DNA of 64,000 bases from Diospyros lotus (lineage: Eukaryota; Streptophyta; Magnoliopsida; Ericales; Ebenaceae). Below the pieces are notes generated by a model. That model did no database searches and had not been told where the DNA came from. It saw only the letters and a program-made list of their open reading frames with translations. The stretch spans positions 15,143,669-15,207,668 of the forward strand of contig NC_068344.1 in the NCBI RefSeq assembly GCF_014633365.1, read 5' to 3'. Below are positions 54,401 through 60,599 of this stretch, in pieces (position 1 is the stretch's first letter; each line of letters begins with the position of its first letter). The position numbers and the translations under genes were made by a program.

Positions 54401-55246
54401 GGTTGAGGAATCTACCAGGGGTGCAGAAGAAACCATTGTCAAAGGCAGAGAAAGAATTCAAGTCAGAATTAGGTAAGTAATTCATTTTGCACACTGTAAT
54501 TTATAGCTTACTTCTCTAAGTATGATATGATTGTCAGCTAGATGATTTCATTATTTGTTTTAAAACAATTTTGGTAGAGATATAGTTTGCTATTTGAGAA
54601 TACTGATCTCTCTCTCTCCATGAACTTTGTGGCTGATTCTTTGTCAATGGTCTTATTGCCCCTATGAATTGGGTGTGTTCTACTATTCAAGCTATTCCTA
54701 GTTTGCTCTTTGGCTTTGGGGCTGCTTTTTGGATTTCTTTCATCCCATTAGCTTCACAACATTTAAGTGTCTATTCAGTTCCGTCTGATGCATGGATTGA
54801 GAATCACAGTGCTGAGCATTTTTGGAAGTTAGAATTTACTTGTGCAGTTAGTTAGTTGTACCTCATTTGTTGTGGCATGTTCTACATTACACTCTGACAA
54901 ACAGGACCTGACATATTCCATTCATTTGAATTGTATTACAGATAGATTTAGAGGGGTCGAGTTGGATGCTTTGCATTCTTCCATTGAATCTCTAAGTGCA
55001 AGGTTGAAAAGGTACATTCATTCCACAGAGGGCAACTTGCCGTCAAACCGACAGAGGCGAGTATCAACGGCGGCGGCAGGAGGCAGGAGGAAGAATTATG
55101 GCCACGCCCATGCCCAAGCCCAAGATGACCAAATCTCTGACCTCAAATCTTCAATTGCCAAACTTTCACTGGTGAACAGTGAGAACACGAAGAAAGTTAA
55201 ACTTGTCGAATCCGCGCTGAGAAGCCGGGGAGAAAGCAGCAGTTGA
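9182..55246 (+). CDS. NUP88: Nuclear pore protein NUP88 (MOS7), nine exons
   Basis: Joined coding exons are 9182-9469, 10206-10357, 22384-22506, 38369-38513, 39217-39278, 39863-40076, 52588-53505, 54223-54472 and 54942-55246. They give 818 codons plus TGA with no internal stop, and every intron is GT-AG. The protein lines up along its full length with Arabidopsis NUP88/MOS7, which is about 810 aa. Residues 1 to about 500 are the beta-propeller-like region; 640-818 are Glu/Lys/Arg-rich coiled coil. In the family, NUP88 sits on the cytoplasmic side of the pore with NUP214 and affects CRM1 export. In Arabidopsis, MOS7 is needed for nuclear retention of EDS1 and NPR1. Introns 2, 3 and 6 are swollen to 12.0, 15.9 and 12.5 kb by transposons, yet frame and splice sites are intact. 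The gene therefore appears functional. The start at 9182 was chosen by homology. Confidence 0.93.
10206..10357 (+). CDS. NUP88: NUP88 exon 2 (residues 97-147)
   Basis: Acceptor is tacag|GTACTG and donor is AG|GTATGG, phase 2. It encodes a blade segment with [11 protein letters not shown] and VMYLCGR. The following intron runs 12,026 bp. Confidence 0.92.
10534..10940 (+). repeat. Imperfect 246-bp tandem duplication in NUP88 intron 2
   Basis: A unit beginning agtctatggataagt (10534) is repeated with about 15-20% change from 10780 (aatctatgggtaagt). Shared landmarks in the same order are ggattatgca, tgttcagctg, gtgatttg and ccatatgttgtgg. It is non-coding and sits just inside the 5' end of the intron. 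Confidence 0.65.
10945..11690. other. Intron 2 sequence without recognisable features
   Basis: No coding similarity is visible. A TATA-like stretch on the minus strand (near 11375, cctatttatg on plus) could belong to an LTR, but no ends or target duplication were found. Confidence 0.3.
11694..11770 (+). mobile_element. Fragment of hAT-like element (catagttgt...aaaggc end)
   Basis: The sequence catagttgtcaaaggcatgc followed by gaggcg/aaggcac words matches the left end of the complete element at 45668. Only one terminus is present, so this is a truncated relative. Confidence 0.5.
11830..12120 (+). repeat. 5' LTR of copia element A
   Basis: The LTR is 291 bp, starts TGTTGGAGAATC and ends ATTCTAACA, with a TATA box (tatatataaataag, near 12035). 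It is directly followed by the primer site TGGTATCAGAGCC at 12121. No matching 3' LTR exists in the window. Confidence 0.85.
14411..14428. repeat. (C)18 tract at element B polypurine site
   Basis: Eighteen C in a row abut the left LTR of element B. On the element's own strand this is a G run where the polypurine tract should be. Confidence 0.95.
14573..18690 (-). pseudogene. Element B copia polyprotein remnants
   Basis: Reading down the minus strand, gag UBN2 is at 18683-18147 ([16 protein letters not shown], ending [17 protein letters not shown]). The protease and GAG-pre-integrase are at 17894-17148, where the catalytic motif reads DIGASDHMT instead of DSGA. The integrase is at 17241-16210, with [19 protein letters not shown] and [20 protein letters not shown]. 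The reverse transcriptase is at 16220-15510 ([29 protein letters not shown]). The connection runs 15323-14865 ([31 protein letters not shown]). RNase H is at 14920-14573 ([20 protein letters not shown]). Four or five frameshifts or stops separate the blocks, so it is not autonomous. Confidence 0.88.
21466..21696 (-). mobile_element. Solo copia-type LTR, target duplication AAATG
   Basis: On the minus strand it runs TGTTGAAGAATC to CTTTTCACA, 231 bp, with a TATA box (gtatatatagggtg; plus strand near 21516). AAATG flanks it at 21461-21465 and 21697-21701. There is no internal domain. It is not a copy of the LTRs of A, B, D or E. Confidence 0.85.
21831..22113 (-). mobile_element. SMART/TRIM-like mini LTR element (283 bp)
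   Basis: Two direct repeats of 77-81 bp (21831-21907 and 22033-22113) start tgtta and end actctca. Between them, on the minus strand, are tgatatcaaagc, close to the usual TGGTATCAGAGC primer site, and a purine run, gtgagggggcg, by the other repeat. LTR, primer site, spacer, purine tract and LTR in under 300 bp match the design of SMART elements. No target duplication was found, so the call is provisional. Confidence 0.5.
22195..22320 (+). mobile_element. 3' fragment of RTE LINE
   Basis: Words such as gatatggccacaaaatagaaatgattgg, acctagtgagttt and a ttgttgtttt tail match in order the 3' ends of the RTE copies at 36470-36535 and 50490-50570. It is truncated at its 5' side. Confidence 0.6.
22384..22506 (+). 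CDS. NUP88: NUP88 exon 3 (residues 147-188)
   Basis: Acceptor is ttcag|G, completing an Arg codon. It encodes [19 protein letters not shown], strongly conserved in the family. Donor is AG|GTAACA, phase 2. The next intron is 15,862 bp. Confidence 0.92.
22990..23110 (-). mobile_element. 3' fragment of RTE LINE, antisense
   Basis: The plus strand reads aagcctttatcccactaga, ggttggttacgtgaac and tctattcgtggccatat. This is the reverse complement of the RTE 3' end, in the order expected for a minus-strand copy. Confidence 0.6.
23624..23641. repeat. (C)18 tract in intron 3
   Basis: Eighteen consecutive C, in a CT/GA-rich part of the intron. A (GA)n tract follows at 23832-23854. Confidence 0.95.
24173..24410 (-). 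mobile_element. 3' end of RTE-like LINE, antisense
   Basis: It begins with an (ACA)n run, the reversed (TTG)n tail, then catatccagcctttatccca and ggggttggctacatga, which mirror the plus-strand end at 36500-36535. The adjoining block, with tcctcctttatccggg, may belong to the same element or to a related SINE. Confidence 0.6.
25330..26074. mobile_element. Non-autonomous hAT element, target duplication CTTACTTG
   Basis: The 745-bp element begins TAGAATCGCAAATGAG and ends CTCAGTTCGATTACAACCCTA, which are imperfect inverted ends. It is flanked by perfect 8-bp copies of CTTACTTG (25322-25329 and 26075-26082), the hAT size. There is no transposase. The right third is dominated by gagctcgagctt-type words. 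It sits in the internal domain of chromovirus C. Confidence 0.85.
27111..28305. mobile_element. Non-autonomous hAT element (1.2 kb), target duplication (a/g)GTATCAG
   Basis: The left end caacgttaaaatcatgag and the reversed right end caaggttgttaaaattgag are imperfect inverted repeats. It is flanked by agtatcag (27103-27110) and ggtatcag (28306-28313), an 8-bp duplication with one mismatch. No transposase is present. Inside are CTGTTTCTTCTTTG repeats (27500-27550) and four or so tandem copies of a 25-60 bp unit containing tattatgtatttttgggtgc (27690-27845). Confidence 0.75.
27690..27845. repeat. Degenerate tandem repeat inside hAT element
   Basis: The core tatattatgtatttttg followed by ggtgcata recurs four times with variable spacers. 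This explains the reading frames rich in Ile, Tyr and His here, which are not genes. Confidence 0.8.
33590..34960 (+). pseudogene. Chromovirus C pol and chromodomain remnants
   Basis: 33590-33780 matches the Ty3 segment before reverse transcriptase ([33 protein letters not shown]). 33835-33980 is the start of reverse transcriptase ([12 protein letters not shown]). A deletion then joins it to the integrase at 34020 ([33 protein letters not shown]). 34800-34945 encodes VLDDEIV, then FLVKWKG, stop, and DSNNTWI, the core of a chromodomain. In chromoviruses this domain guides integration to particular chromatin. Several stops and the internal deletion make this a dead copy. Confidence 0.8.
35560..36535 (+). 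mobile_element. RTE LINE copy with inverted 5' segment
   Basis: 36068-36535 is the plus-strand 3' part. It carries [38 protein letters not shown] and [19 protein letters not shown], then the 3' end tgggataaaagctgg and a (TTG)n tail. 35560-36065 matches the same family on the minus strand. It includes the reverse transcriptase fingers (region LMSYN) and the palm, where LFADNIIL replaces the usual LFADDI. So the upstream half is inverted relative to the 3' half, and the segment between them is missing. A 47-bp unit is duplicated at 35634-35727. All frames are broken. Confidence 0.75.
36540..38368. other. 3' part of NUP88 intron 3
   Basis: AT-rich intron sequence with poly-T runs (37250-37262, 37689-37697, 37740-37750) and no transposon or coding similarity that I can see. 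Confidence 0.5.
38369..38513 (+). CDS. NUP88: NUP88 exon 4 (residues 188-236)
   Basis: Acceptor is tgcag|A. It encodes [11 protein letters not shown] and [14 protein letters not shown]. Donor is TCT|GTAAGT, phase 0. Confidence 0.92.
39217..39278 (+). CDS. NUP88: NUP88 exon 5 (residues 237-257)
   Basis: A 62-bp exon, too small to stand out as an open frame. It encodes [20 protein letters not shown]. Acceptor ttgtag|GTC, donor AG|GTAACC, phase 2. Confidence 0.9.
39863..40076 (+). CDS. NUP88: NUP88 exon 6 (residues 257-328)
   Basis: Acceptor is caacag|C, completing a Ser codon. It encodes [11 protein letters not shown] and [14 protein letters not shown]. Donor is CAG|GTATTG, phase 0. The next intron is 12,511 bp. 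Confidence 0.92.
40143..41726 (+). repeat. LTR and leader-like fragment in intron 6
   Basis: A possible LTR runs from tgaagaggaacaagg (40143) with a TATA-like ctttaaatagg (about 40353) to a primer-like tggtatcaatc (40532). A Ser/Thr/Gln-rich non-coding leader follows. No partner LTR is seen. A solo LTR (41099-41421) is inserted in it, and the fragment ends where element E begins. Confidence 0.35.
41099..41421 (-). mobile_element. Solo LTR, target duplication GTCAA
   Basis: On the minus strand it runs from TGTTAAAGATAG to CTTTCACA, 323 bp, with GTCAA on each side (41094-41098 and 41422-41426). A TATA-like tatttaaac on the minus strand lies near 41200. No internal domain is present. Confidence 0.82.
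42418..47860 (+). pseudogene. Element E copia polyprotein remnants
   Basis: Gag runs from [13 protein letters not shown] at 42418, with [28 protein letters not shown] and [13 protein letters not shown]. The protease is at 43570-43620 ([13 protein letters not shown]). The GAG-pre-integrase and integrase span 43816-44800 ([26 protein letters not shown]). The reverse transcriptase is at 45437-45660 ([28 protein letters not shown]) and resumes at 46681 after the hAT element ([23 protein letters not shown]). RNase H ends at 47860 ([42 protein letters not shown]). Stops occur in gag, integrase, reverse transcriptase and near 47478. Confidence 0.9.
45668..46672. mobile_element. hAT-like element (1,005 bp) in element E reverse transcriptase
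   Basis: The ends are catagttgttaaaggcac (left) and its imperfect reverse complement ...caccttttagaactatg (right). The 8-bp flanks are atgacaac (45660-45667) and atgatgac (46673-46680), differing by two transitions. Removing the element and one flank restores the copia codons Leu-His-Asp-Asp-Leu-Glu-Glu-Glu. Both ends carry GC-rich ggcgcgcctcg words while the centre is AT-rich. No transposase is present. Confidence 0.78.
48600..50570 (+). mobile_element. Degenerate RTE-clade LINE, split by solo LTR
   Basis: Plus-strand remnants follow RTE order. The linker resembles [14 protein letters not shown] (48800-48840). The reverse transcriptase start has [13 protein letters not shown] and NGKVAD (48910-48975), then [16 protein letters not shown] and [10 protein letters not shown] (49075-49170). 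After the inserted LTR come [14 protein letters not shown] (near 50000) and EMRMLQLMC (near 50235). The 3' end reads cctacctagtgggattaaggc (near 50530) and a ttgttgttt-like tail. It is full of stops and 5' truncated. Confidence 0.75.
49542..49933 (+). mobile_element. Solo LTR inside the RTE LINE, target duplication AATAT
   Basis: The 392-bp segment (TATGTCCTTAGG...TTCATGACA) lies between AATAT copies (49537-49541 and 49934-49938) and has a TATA box (gcctataaaaagg, near 49693). The initial TG appears as TATG. Removing it rejoins the LINE frame on either side. A CT-rich stretch follows the TATA box. Confidence 0.7.
50594..51600 (+). pseudogene. Ty3-type LTR plus gag fragment
   Basis: An LTR-like segment (about 50594-50939) has a TATA box (agctatatataaagc, near 50742), a CT-rich leader and an ending ttgaca. 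A degenerate primer-like tagtattagagtag follows it. From 51000 a gag frame opens: [11 protein letters not shown], a Gln/Leu-rich coiled segment, then [20 protein letters not shown] frameshift continues as [20 protein letters not shown], typical of plant Ty3 gag. The rest of the element is missing. Confidence 0.65.
51603..51765 (+). repeat. Perfect 31-bp direct repeat 101 bp apart
   Basis: The same 31 bases, starting aaataggcaacaacatt, occur at 51603-51633 and 51735-51765 with no mismatch. They are at the broken end of the Ty3 gag fragment. Confidence 0.9.
52171..52480 (+). repeat. Copia-LTR-like remnant before NUP88 exon 7
   Basis: The stretch gtaatgtagtcctaaatac, taggagttttcttagg and ctgtatatatttg follows the order of the element E LTR (gtaatctagtcctaaatct, ggagaattcttagg, ttgtataaatatt). 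A possible start is TGTTTGGAGAAG. The end and target duplication were not found, so this is a diverged relative. Confidence 0.45.
52588..53505 (+). CDS. NUP88: NUP88 exon 7 (residues 329-634)
   Basis: The largest exon, 918 bp and 306 codons. It carries [20 protein letters not shown], the [15 protein letters not shown] segment and [14 protein letters not shown], and ends at [12 protein letters not shown]. Acceptor ttcag|GGT, donor AAG|GTAACA, phase 0 at both ends. Confidence 0.93.
54223..54472 (+). CDS. NUP88: NUP88 exon 8 (residues 635-718)
   Basis: Begins the C-terminal coiled coil ([19 protein letters not shown], then [14 protein letters not shown]). Acceptor tctag|GTT, donor G|GTAAGT, phase 1. 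Intron 8 is 469 bp. Confidence 0.92.
54942..55246 (+). CDS. NUP88: NUP88 exon 9 (residues 718-818) and stop
   Basis: Encodes [20 protein letters not shown] and the terminal [20 protein letters not shown] block, ending SRGESSS and TGA. A His/Ala/Gln-rich linker lies between them. Acceptor tacag|AT. Confidence 0.92.
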
Positions 55247-56350
55247 TGATGATAAGAACTTCACTTCGGGCTTTCGGGTTTCTTTCTTTCTTTGTTGGTT
55301 GGAAGGAAGATGCGTGCACGTCTCCTTTTTGTTAATTAGACAGCCCCAGTCCCACAAGCTTTAAATTACAAGTTTAGAGCAAACAAATGCAAGAAGAGTT
55401 ACAGCTAAAAGGCTTGTTCTTTTATGTGGAAGTGGAACATATATACATGGGGCGTCCAAGAATATATCCATCCGTATCCTCCTTTTTCTAGTAACCACCT
55501 CCTTTTGAATGATGATGCCCATTATGCTTTTTGCTTCACTCGCTGCAATGGTTGATGTGGTGGTTTTAATGGACAAGTAATTGAGCCTTCAATGTCCTCG
55601 TTGACTTCTTTTGTATGTTTGACCAATATGTTGTAAGGAAATACTTTATAGAAATCATTTTTTTTTTTTCGAAACGTTTCTTATTCCTATTTTAAGTTTT
55701 ATTTATGTTTATTTTTTTAAAAATATATTCGTTTTTATATTTCTATTTTTTATCGAAAACGTATTTCATTTTCGTACAATATAATTGTTTCGCGACGTTG
55801 CATTTATTATTCATATTCTTGATTATCTTCTCTCTCTCACGTCATCCCATGTCGCAATGGAGTCCAATTCAAGCCCGTACGTACGTACAACTCTTTTGTA
55901 ACCTTCATTTTTACAGTTTGAATTCTTAACCTCCCCCTATTTTATTCACTTCTTGAGAGAGAGAGAGAGAGGTGAAGGAGGAGGAGGACGATGGATTCAC
56001 TCAAGACAAAAGAGGAAGACGTGCGAAGGTAGGCTTTGCTATAACTTAAATAATTCCATGATCAATTGAAATTGGAATCTAACCAGAACCAATTTACACA
56101 CTTAATTTGTATTACTACATATATATATATATTATATGCTGTATATACCCATTAATTTTATTGCATTATCATTTTAATTAAAGACTATATATATATATAT
56201 GTCTGATCTCCCTCCTACAATATATTATTATTATTATTATTATTATTATGGTAATAATAATAATAATAATATTTATTTTCTCCTTAATTAAATTTTGGCT
56301 CCCTAGCTAGCTAGCTTGCTGCTACCTTCTTAATTACTACTAGTCTGAAT
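55247..56350. other. Convergent intergenic region between NUP88 and CYP90A
   Basis: Holds the presumed 3' UTRs of both genes. A (TTA/ATT)n microsatellite lies at 56224-56270. TTTATT at 56272-56277 is AATAAA on the minus strand, about 75 bases past the P450 stop, and a plausible poly(A) signal. No confident gene is present; a possible orphan exon at 55991-56028 is described separately. Confidence 0.5.
55991..56028 (+). other. Possible orphan first exon or antisense transcript start
   Basis: After a (GA)n and purine-rich leader (55955-55990), ATGGATTCACTCAAG opens a short frame (MDSLKTKEEDVR) that ends at a good donor, AAG|GTAGGC (56029). No continuation is recognisable, and the next genic sequence is the P450 on the other strand. 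It could be the first exon of an antisense RNA, a gene relic, or chance. Confidence 0.2.
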
Positions 56351-56847
56351 TTACAAGGGGAAGGTAGGGGCAGGCGGCGGTGCAGCCCCATGATTCCGTC
56401 GCTGCACGATGATCGGAAACCGCTTCTGTGTCCTTGTGGTTGGAAAGAACACCAGCTTGTCATCTTCAGCTGCCACCCAACTGCATTAATCAAAATAATA
56501 ATAATAATAATAATAATAAATGAATGAGAGATTGAATATTAATTAATCAATATTAACAGATTTACTAAACTATCTAACTAGCATATCAAACCCACCCAAC
56601 GCATACAATACAATATTACTGATGAGTGTACCTGAATCGAGTGACGAGATGGTGAAGAAAAACAGAGAGTTCAGCCCTGGCTAGCTCAGCACCAGGGCAC
56701 CGCCTCGGCCCCCCTCCGAACGGTGTGAATAAGTTCACTGAGTTGGTAGCTGCCGACGAATCCCCACCCTGCAGCAATTAAGGTCAGGAAGACGACATGA
56801 CGAAGACGACGACGTCAAGTGACGAATGAATGAACGAAGAAAAGAGG

Positions 56848-56887
<40 letters not shown>

Positions 56888-59800
56888 CTGCCATCTCCAG
56901 GGATTGAAAGAGCGAGCATCCTTGAAGTGATCCTCATCCATATGCACTGCCCTCAGTGAAGCAAAAACCTTATATCCTTTCGGGATTCTATAACCTGCTT
57001 AATTAATTAATTATACCCCATACATACATACAAACATAAATAATCAAAATTGTAAAATTCCATTCCCATTCAACCCAACCCATACATGCAATGCAATATA
57101 TATATAAATATATATATAATTTGGAATATTTCAACATTTATTTTCATCAGGGAATTAATTAATGATATATTAAGCTCACCTTTCACATCAATATCCGTCA
57201 TTGCTCGTCTGAACACCCCACTAATTATGTTGGCTACTCTTAAGGTTTCATTAACAACCTGCGTGCATGCATGCATGCAGGGAATTATTTATAAGAGTAG
57301 AGTAAAGTAGTTAATTATGGATATGATAATGATAATAATGATATTTGCTTGCTTACGTACACATTGAGTGAAGGGCATGGACTTGTAATCGTTCCATTCC
57401 AGAGCCTCAGATTCACCCTTCCTCGCCCTAATCTCGTCCTGCTCTTCCTGCCAATGCCAAATCACATACATTTATATATATATACATATACATATTAGCA
57501 AGAGATAATTAAATATCTTTCAATCATTTTGTCTAACCCCCCCCCCCCCCCCCCCCCCCTATTATATGTATAGAGAGAGAGAGAGAGAGAGAGACTCAAA
57601 TAAATATTATGTACAAAACCCCCCTGGTTCTCCTAAGGCAAAAGGGACAAAAGAGTCATTTCACGTCACTTACGCCGGACGACGGCCACCCTAGAAATCA
57701 GCACCACACGATTCTCAAACGGCAGAAGGCCCGAGAAATTGGACCAAAATGCCCCTGAAGGAGCATGTGAAGGGGAAGGGTAACTGGGTCATCAATGGAG
57801 GTGGTGGGGCCTTGCCTGACAGACACTGGAGGATGGGGGAGAGCGGCAGGGAGGGAGTGGGAGCTCTGCCAAAGAATGGCATAATAATAATAATACGTGC
57901 GGTCCCAATCCGAATGATTTTGTCCGCTTCCTTTTCATTTTTCCTTTTTTTTTTTTTTTTAAACTTTTCTTCTCTTCTCCTCTCTTCATTTTTCTTAAAA
58001 ATATATAATATAATAATAAAAAGCCCACTGGCCCCACCCCCCAAGTCTCTTCCGGTCGTGTGGCTGCTGCCGCTACTTTGACCTTTGACCACCACCATTC
58101 CCCCCCGCCCCTCCCTTTTTTTTTTTTTTCTCAAAATACCCTTTCAATTTCATTCCATTTCCCAACACCCCTCCCTCACTTTTCCCTAGGAAATTTAACT
58201 TCAATTCATAGCATACCCCCAAGGGTATTTTCGTCCTTTCAACCGCAATTACCAGAAACCGATAATATTATAATTATATTTAAAATAATGATGTCATTAA
58301 ATTGATAATAATAATAATCCAACTAAAGAAAAATAAATGTTCAATTTCAATGAGCTTACACAATTTATAATAATCCTTCTAATTGTTGAAACTAAATTTA
58401 AAGATAGATTGATCGATACATGGGGTCATTTCAAGCTTCCGCCTAGATGGACTATATGCATATCATCAATTTGGCCCCACCATCGGAAAAAGAAAAGAAA
58501 AGAAAAGAAAAGAGTAAATATATATATATATATATAAATATAGAAAAATAATAATATTTGGTTGGTTAAGAATTTGGATAAGAAAGAAGAGTAATAGGCA
58601 GGGCAGGGAAGGATGGAAGGAAGAATCCCTGGGGGGTGGTCATGGTGGGGGTTGTAGGGTCCTCTGGCTCAGCTCAGCTCAGCTCTATAGTCTCCCTCCC
58701 AAAAGAATAATTACGAGACTCTCCAGTCTCAATTGGGGTCGCTCCTTCTTATAGTATGTATGGGTATGGTATTATATATATATATGGGTTTGTGTTTGTT
58801 TGGCAAAAAGGTTTTAGCCTAATTATTAGTGAATCTTATTTCTTATTTTACTAGGTTATATAATAAGGTCTTCCTTAATGCTACTATAGACTCACTCGCA
58901 ATAAAAATTAATTAAACCCACCCCCCGCCCCCCCCCCCAAAAAAAATATATTATTATTATTTAATTAATAGAAATAGCGATAGAGATGGGAGATAGGGAG
59001 ACACCTTGAGCTGGGCGAGAGCGAGAGGGGTCTCGGTTAGGAACTTGACGGCCAGAGTCATGATGGTGGAGGTGGTTTCGTAGCCGGCGACCAGCAGAGC
59101 CAGCATGAAGTCCACAATCTCCTCGTCGGAGAAGCCACCTGCTCCGCCGCCCTCCTCGTCCAAGAGAGCCCCCAGCATGTCATTCTTCCTCTGATCCCCT
59201 CCTTCTCCTCCTCCTCCTCCTCCTCCTCCTCTGGATCTCCTCCTCCTCCTCTCCCTGACCACCCGACCCAGCGCCTCCGCCACCTTCCTCCTGGCCTCGA
59301 TAGCCCGGCGGTAGGTGGTGGAGAAGAGGCGGAAAGGGATGGTGAAGAAGCCTTCAATCACCAGCATGTATTCCTTCCTTAGGCTCTCTGTCCACTCGCA
59401 CGGATCGAAGCTCATCAGCTGCTTCACTGTCAACTCAAACGTTATCTGCACATTCTCATTTTATTCATAACACACCACCGTTAAATTACTTAATTAATTA
59501 TATTCAGAACAAACTAAACAAAAGCAGGCAGGCAGCCAGCCAGCAAAGCAAAGCAAACAGCAAATTATTATACTAAACTAAATTATCAACACATAACAGT
59601 TGTTGCATATTATGACAGAAGATTCCTGCCCAATAAAAAGCTGCATCATCATATCATCATATATATATATATAATTATATATATAATTAAAACGCATATA
59701 TAACCACACTAATAAGCCACACGTGTGGCTTTTGATTAGACGCTTGCTTTCGGCGCTAACATTGATCAACCGGCCCAATTTAGCAATGCCAAAGTGCGCC

Positions 59801-60410
59801 CTGCCGCCAGGCCGGGATCGGATCGACCAACGTCCGCGCGACCGGCCGGCCGGCCAGTCGGTTAAAACCCAACAGAATCAATTAACTGTACCTTCTTGGC
59901 CTCGTCCATGAGGAATACGAGTCCGGTCCAGCAGTCGAGATTGAGCCGGACGAGCCGATCGATGTCGAGCAGCAAATGGTCTTGGAGAATGGACGAATTC
60001 GCGAAGCTCAAGGTGAGAGAGTGCATTCGCTTGTGGAGGCTGCCCCTCATGAGCAGCAGCGAGTGGCGGCCCAGCAGGTTGGAGATGGACCCGGGATAGC
60101 TCGACTCGAAGAGCCGCCCCTCGTTCTGGAGGATGAACCGGTTCGTATCCGGGTCGGCCGAGAACACCGTCGGCTCGCCGAACACGTGCGTCGTGAAGAT
60201 GGGCCCGAACCGCCCGACCCGCTCGTCGATGAAAGGCTCCGGGTTCTCCGACTTGTAGGCAGAGATGAGCTGCAGGGTCTCGCCGACGAAGGGCAGGCCG
60301 AGGGACCCCGGCGGTAGGCGGCGGCTCCGGTGGGTGGAGCGGAGGAAGAAGAGGAGGATTAGGATGAGAGGAAGAAGAAAATAGAGAGAGAATAAAGTCA
60401 AGGAATCCAT
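56351..60410 (-). CDS. CYP90A1: Cytochrome P450 CYP90A (CPD), brassinosteroid synthesis
   Basis: Exons on the minus strand are 60410-59892, 59445-59005, 57447-57361, 57258-57180, 56994-56888, 56768-56632 and 56480-56351. They give 499 codons plus TAA, all introns GT-AG. An N-terminal membrane anchor is followed by the hinge [12 protein letters not shown], the I-helix AGYETTST (residues 293-300), ETLR (353-356, the ExxR motif) and the heme loop [10 protein letters not shown] with ligand Cys435. The sequence follows Arabidopsis CPD closely ([36 protein letters not shown]). CYP90A enzymes oxidise brassinosteroid precursors; C-3 oxidation is the more recent assignment, C-23 the older, and the enzyme is ER-bound. 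Exon 2 has an Arg/Gly expansion (about 239-257), making it longer than CPD (about 472 aa). The C-terminal tail is Pro-rich. It converges on NUP88. Confidence 0.93.
56850..56884. repeat. (GA)n tract next to CYP90A exon 5 donor
   Basis: On the gene strand a (CT)n run of about 17 repeats begins within a few bases of the donor CAG|GTACT, filling a quarter of the 119-bp intron 5. Confidence 0.9.
57537..57559. repeat. (C)23 tract in CYP90A intron 2
   Basis: Twenty-three consecutive C, followed by (GA)n at 57573-57593. Intron 2 (1,557 bp) also has a poly-T run (57946-57960) and an ATA-rich part (58510-58555); nothing coding was seen in it. Confidence 0.95.
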
Positions 60411-60586
60411 GATTGTCGAGATGGGAGAGGGAGAGAGAGAGAGAGATTGAGATTTAAGAGAAAGAGAAGGAGATGGAAAGCGGCATCACTGGAGGATAGG
60501 AATTGGGTATCTGCAACAAAATCTAAGTAGGGTGGAGAGACTAAATTAATGTCGGGTTTCTGGTCCACTCCCTTTCAATCTTGCAG

Positions 60587-60593
60587 CTTTATA
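60587..60593 (-). promoter_or_regulatory. Probable CYP90A TATA box
   Basis: TATAAAG on the minus strand, in the context GTGTATAAAGCTGC, about 180 bases upstream of the start codon. A (GA/CT)n-rich leader (60420-60450) lies between. By eye I saw no perfect brassinosteroid response element (CGTGYG) in the next kilobase. Confidence 0.6.
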
Positions 60594-60599
60594 CACAGC

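Noticed and set aside
9182..55246. Three separate genes instead of one
   Set aside because: Exon phases match across all gaps and the joined protein follows a single known family from end to end.
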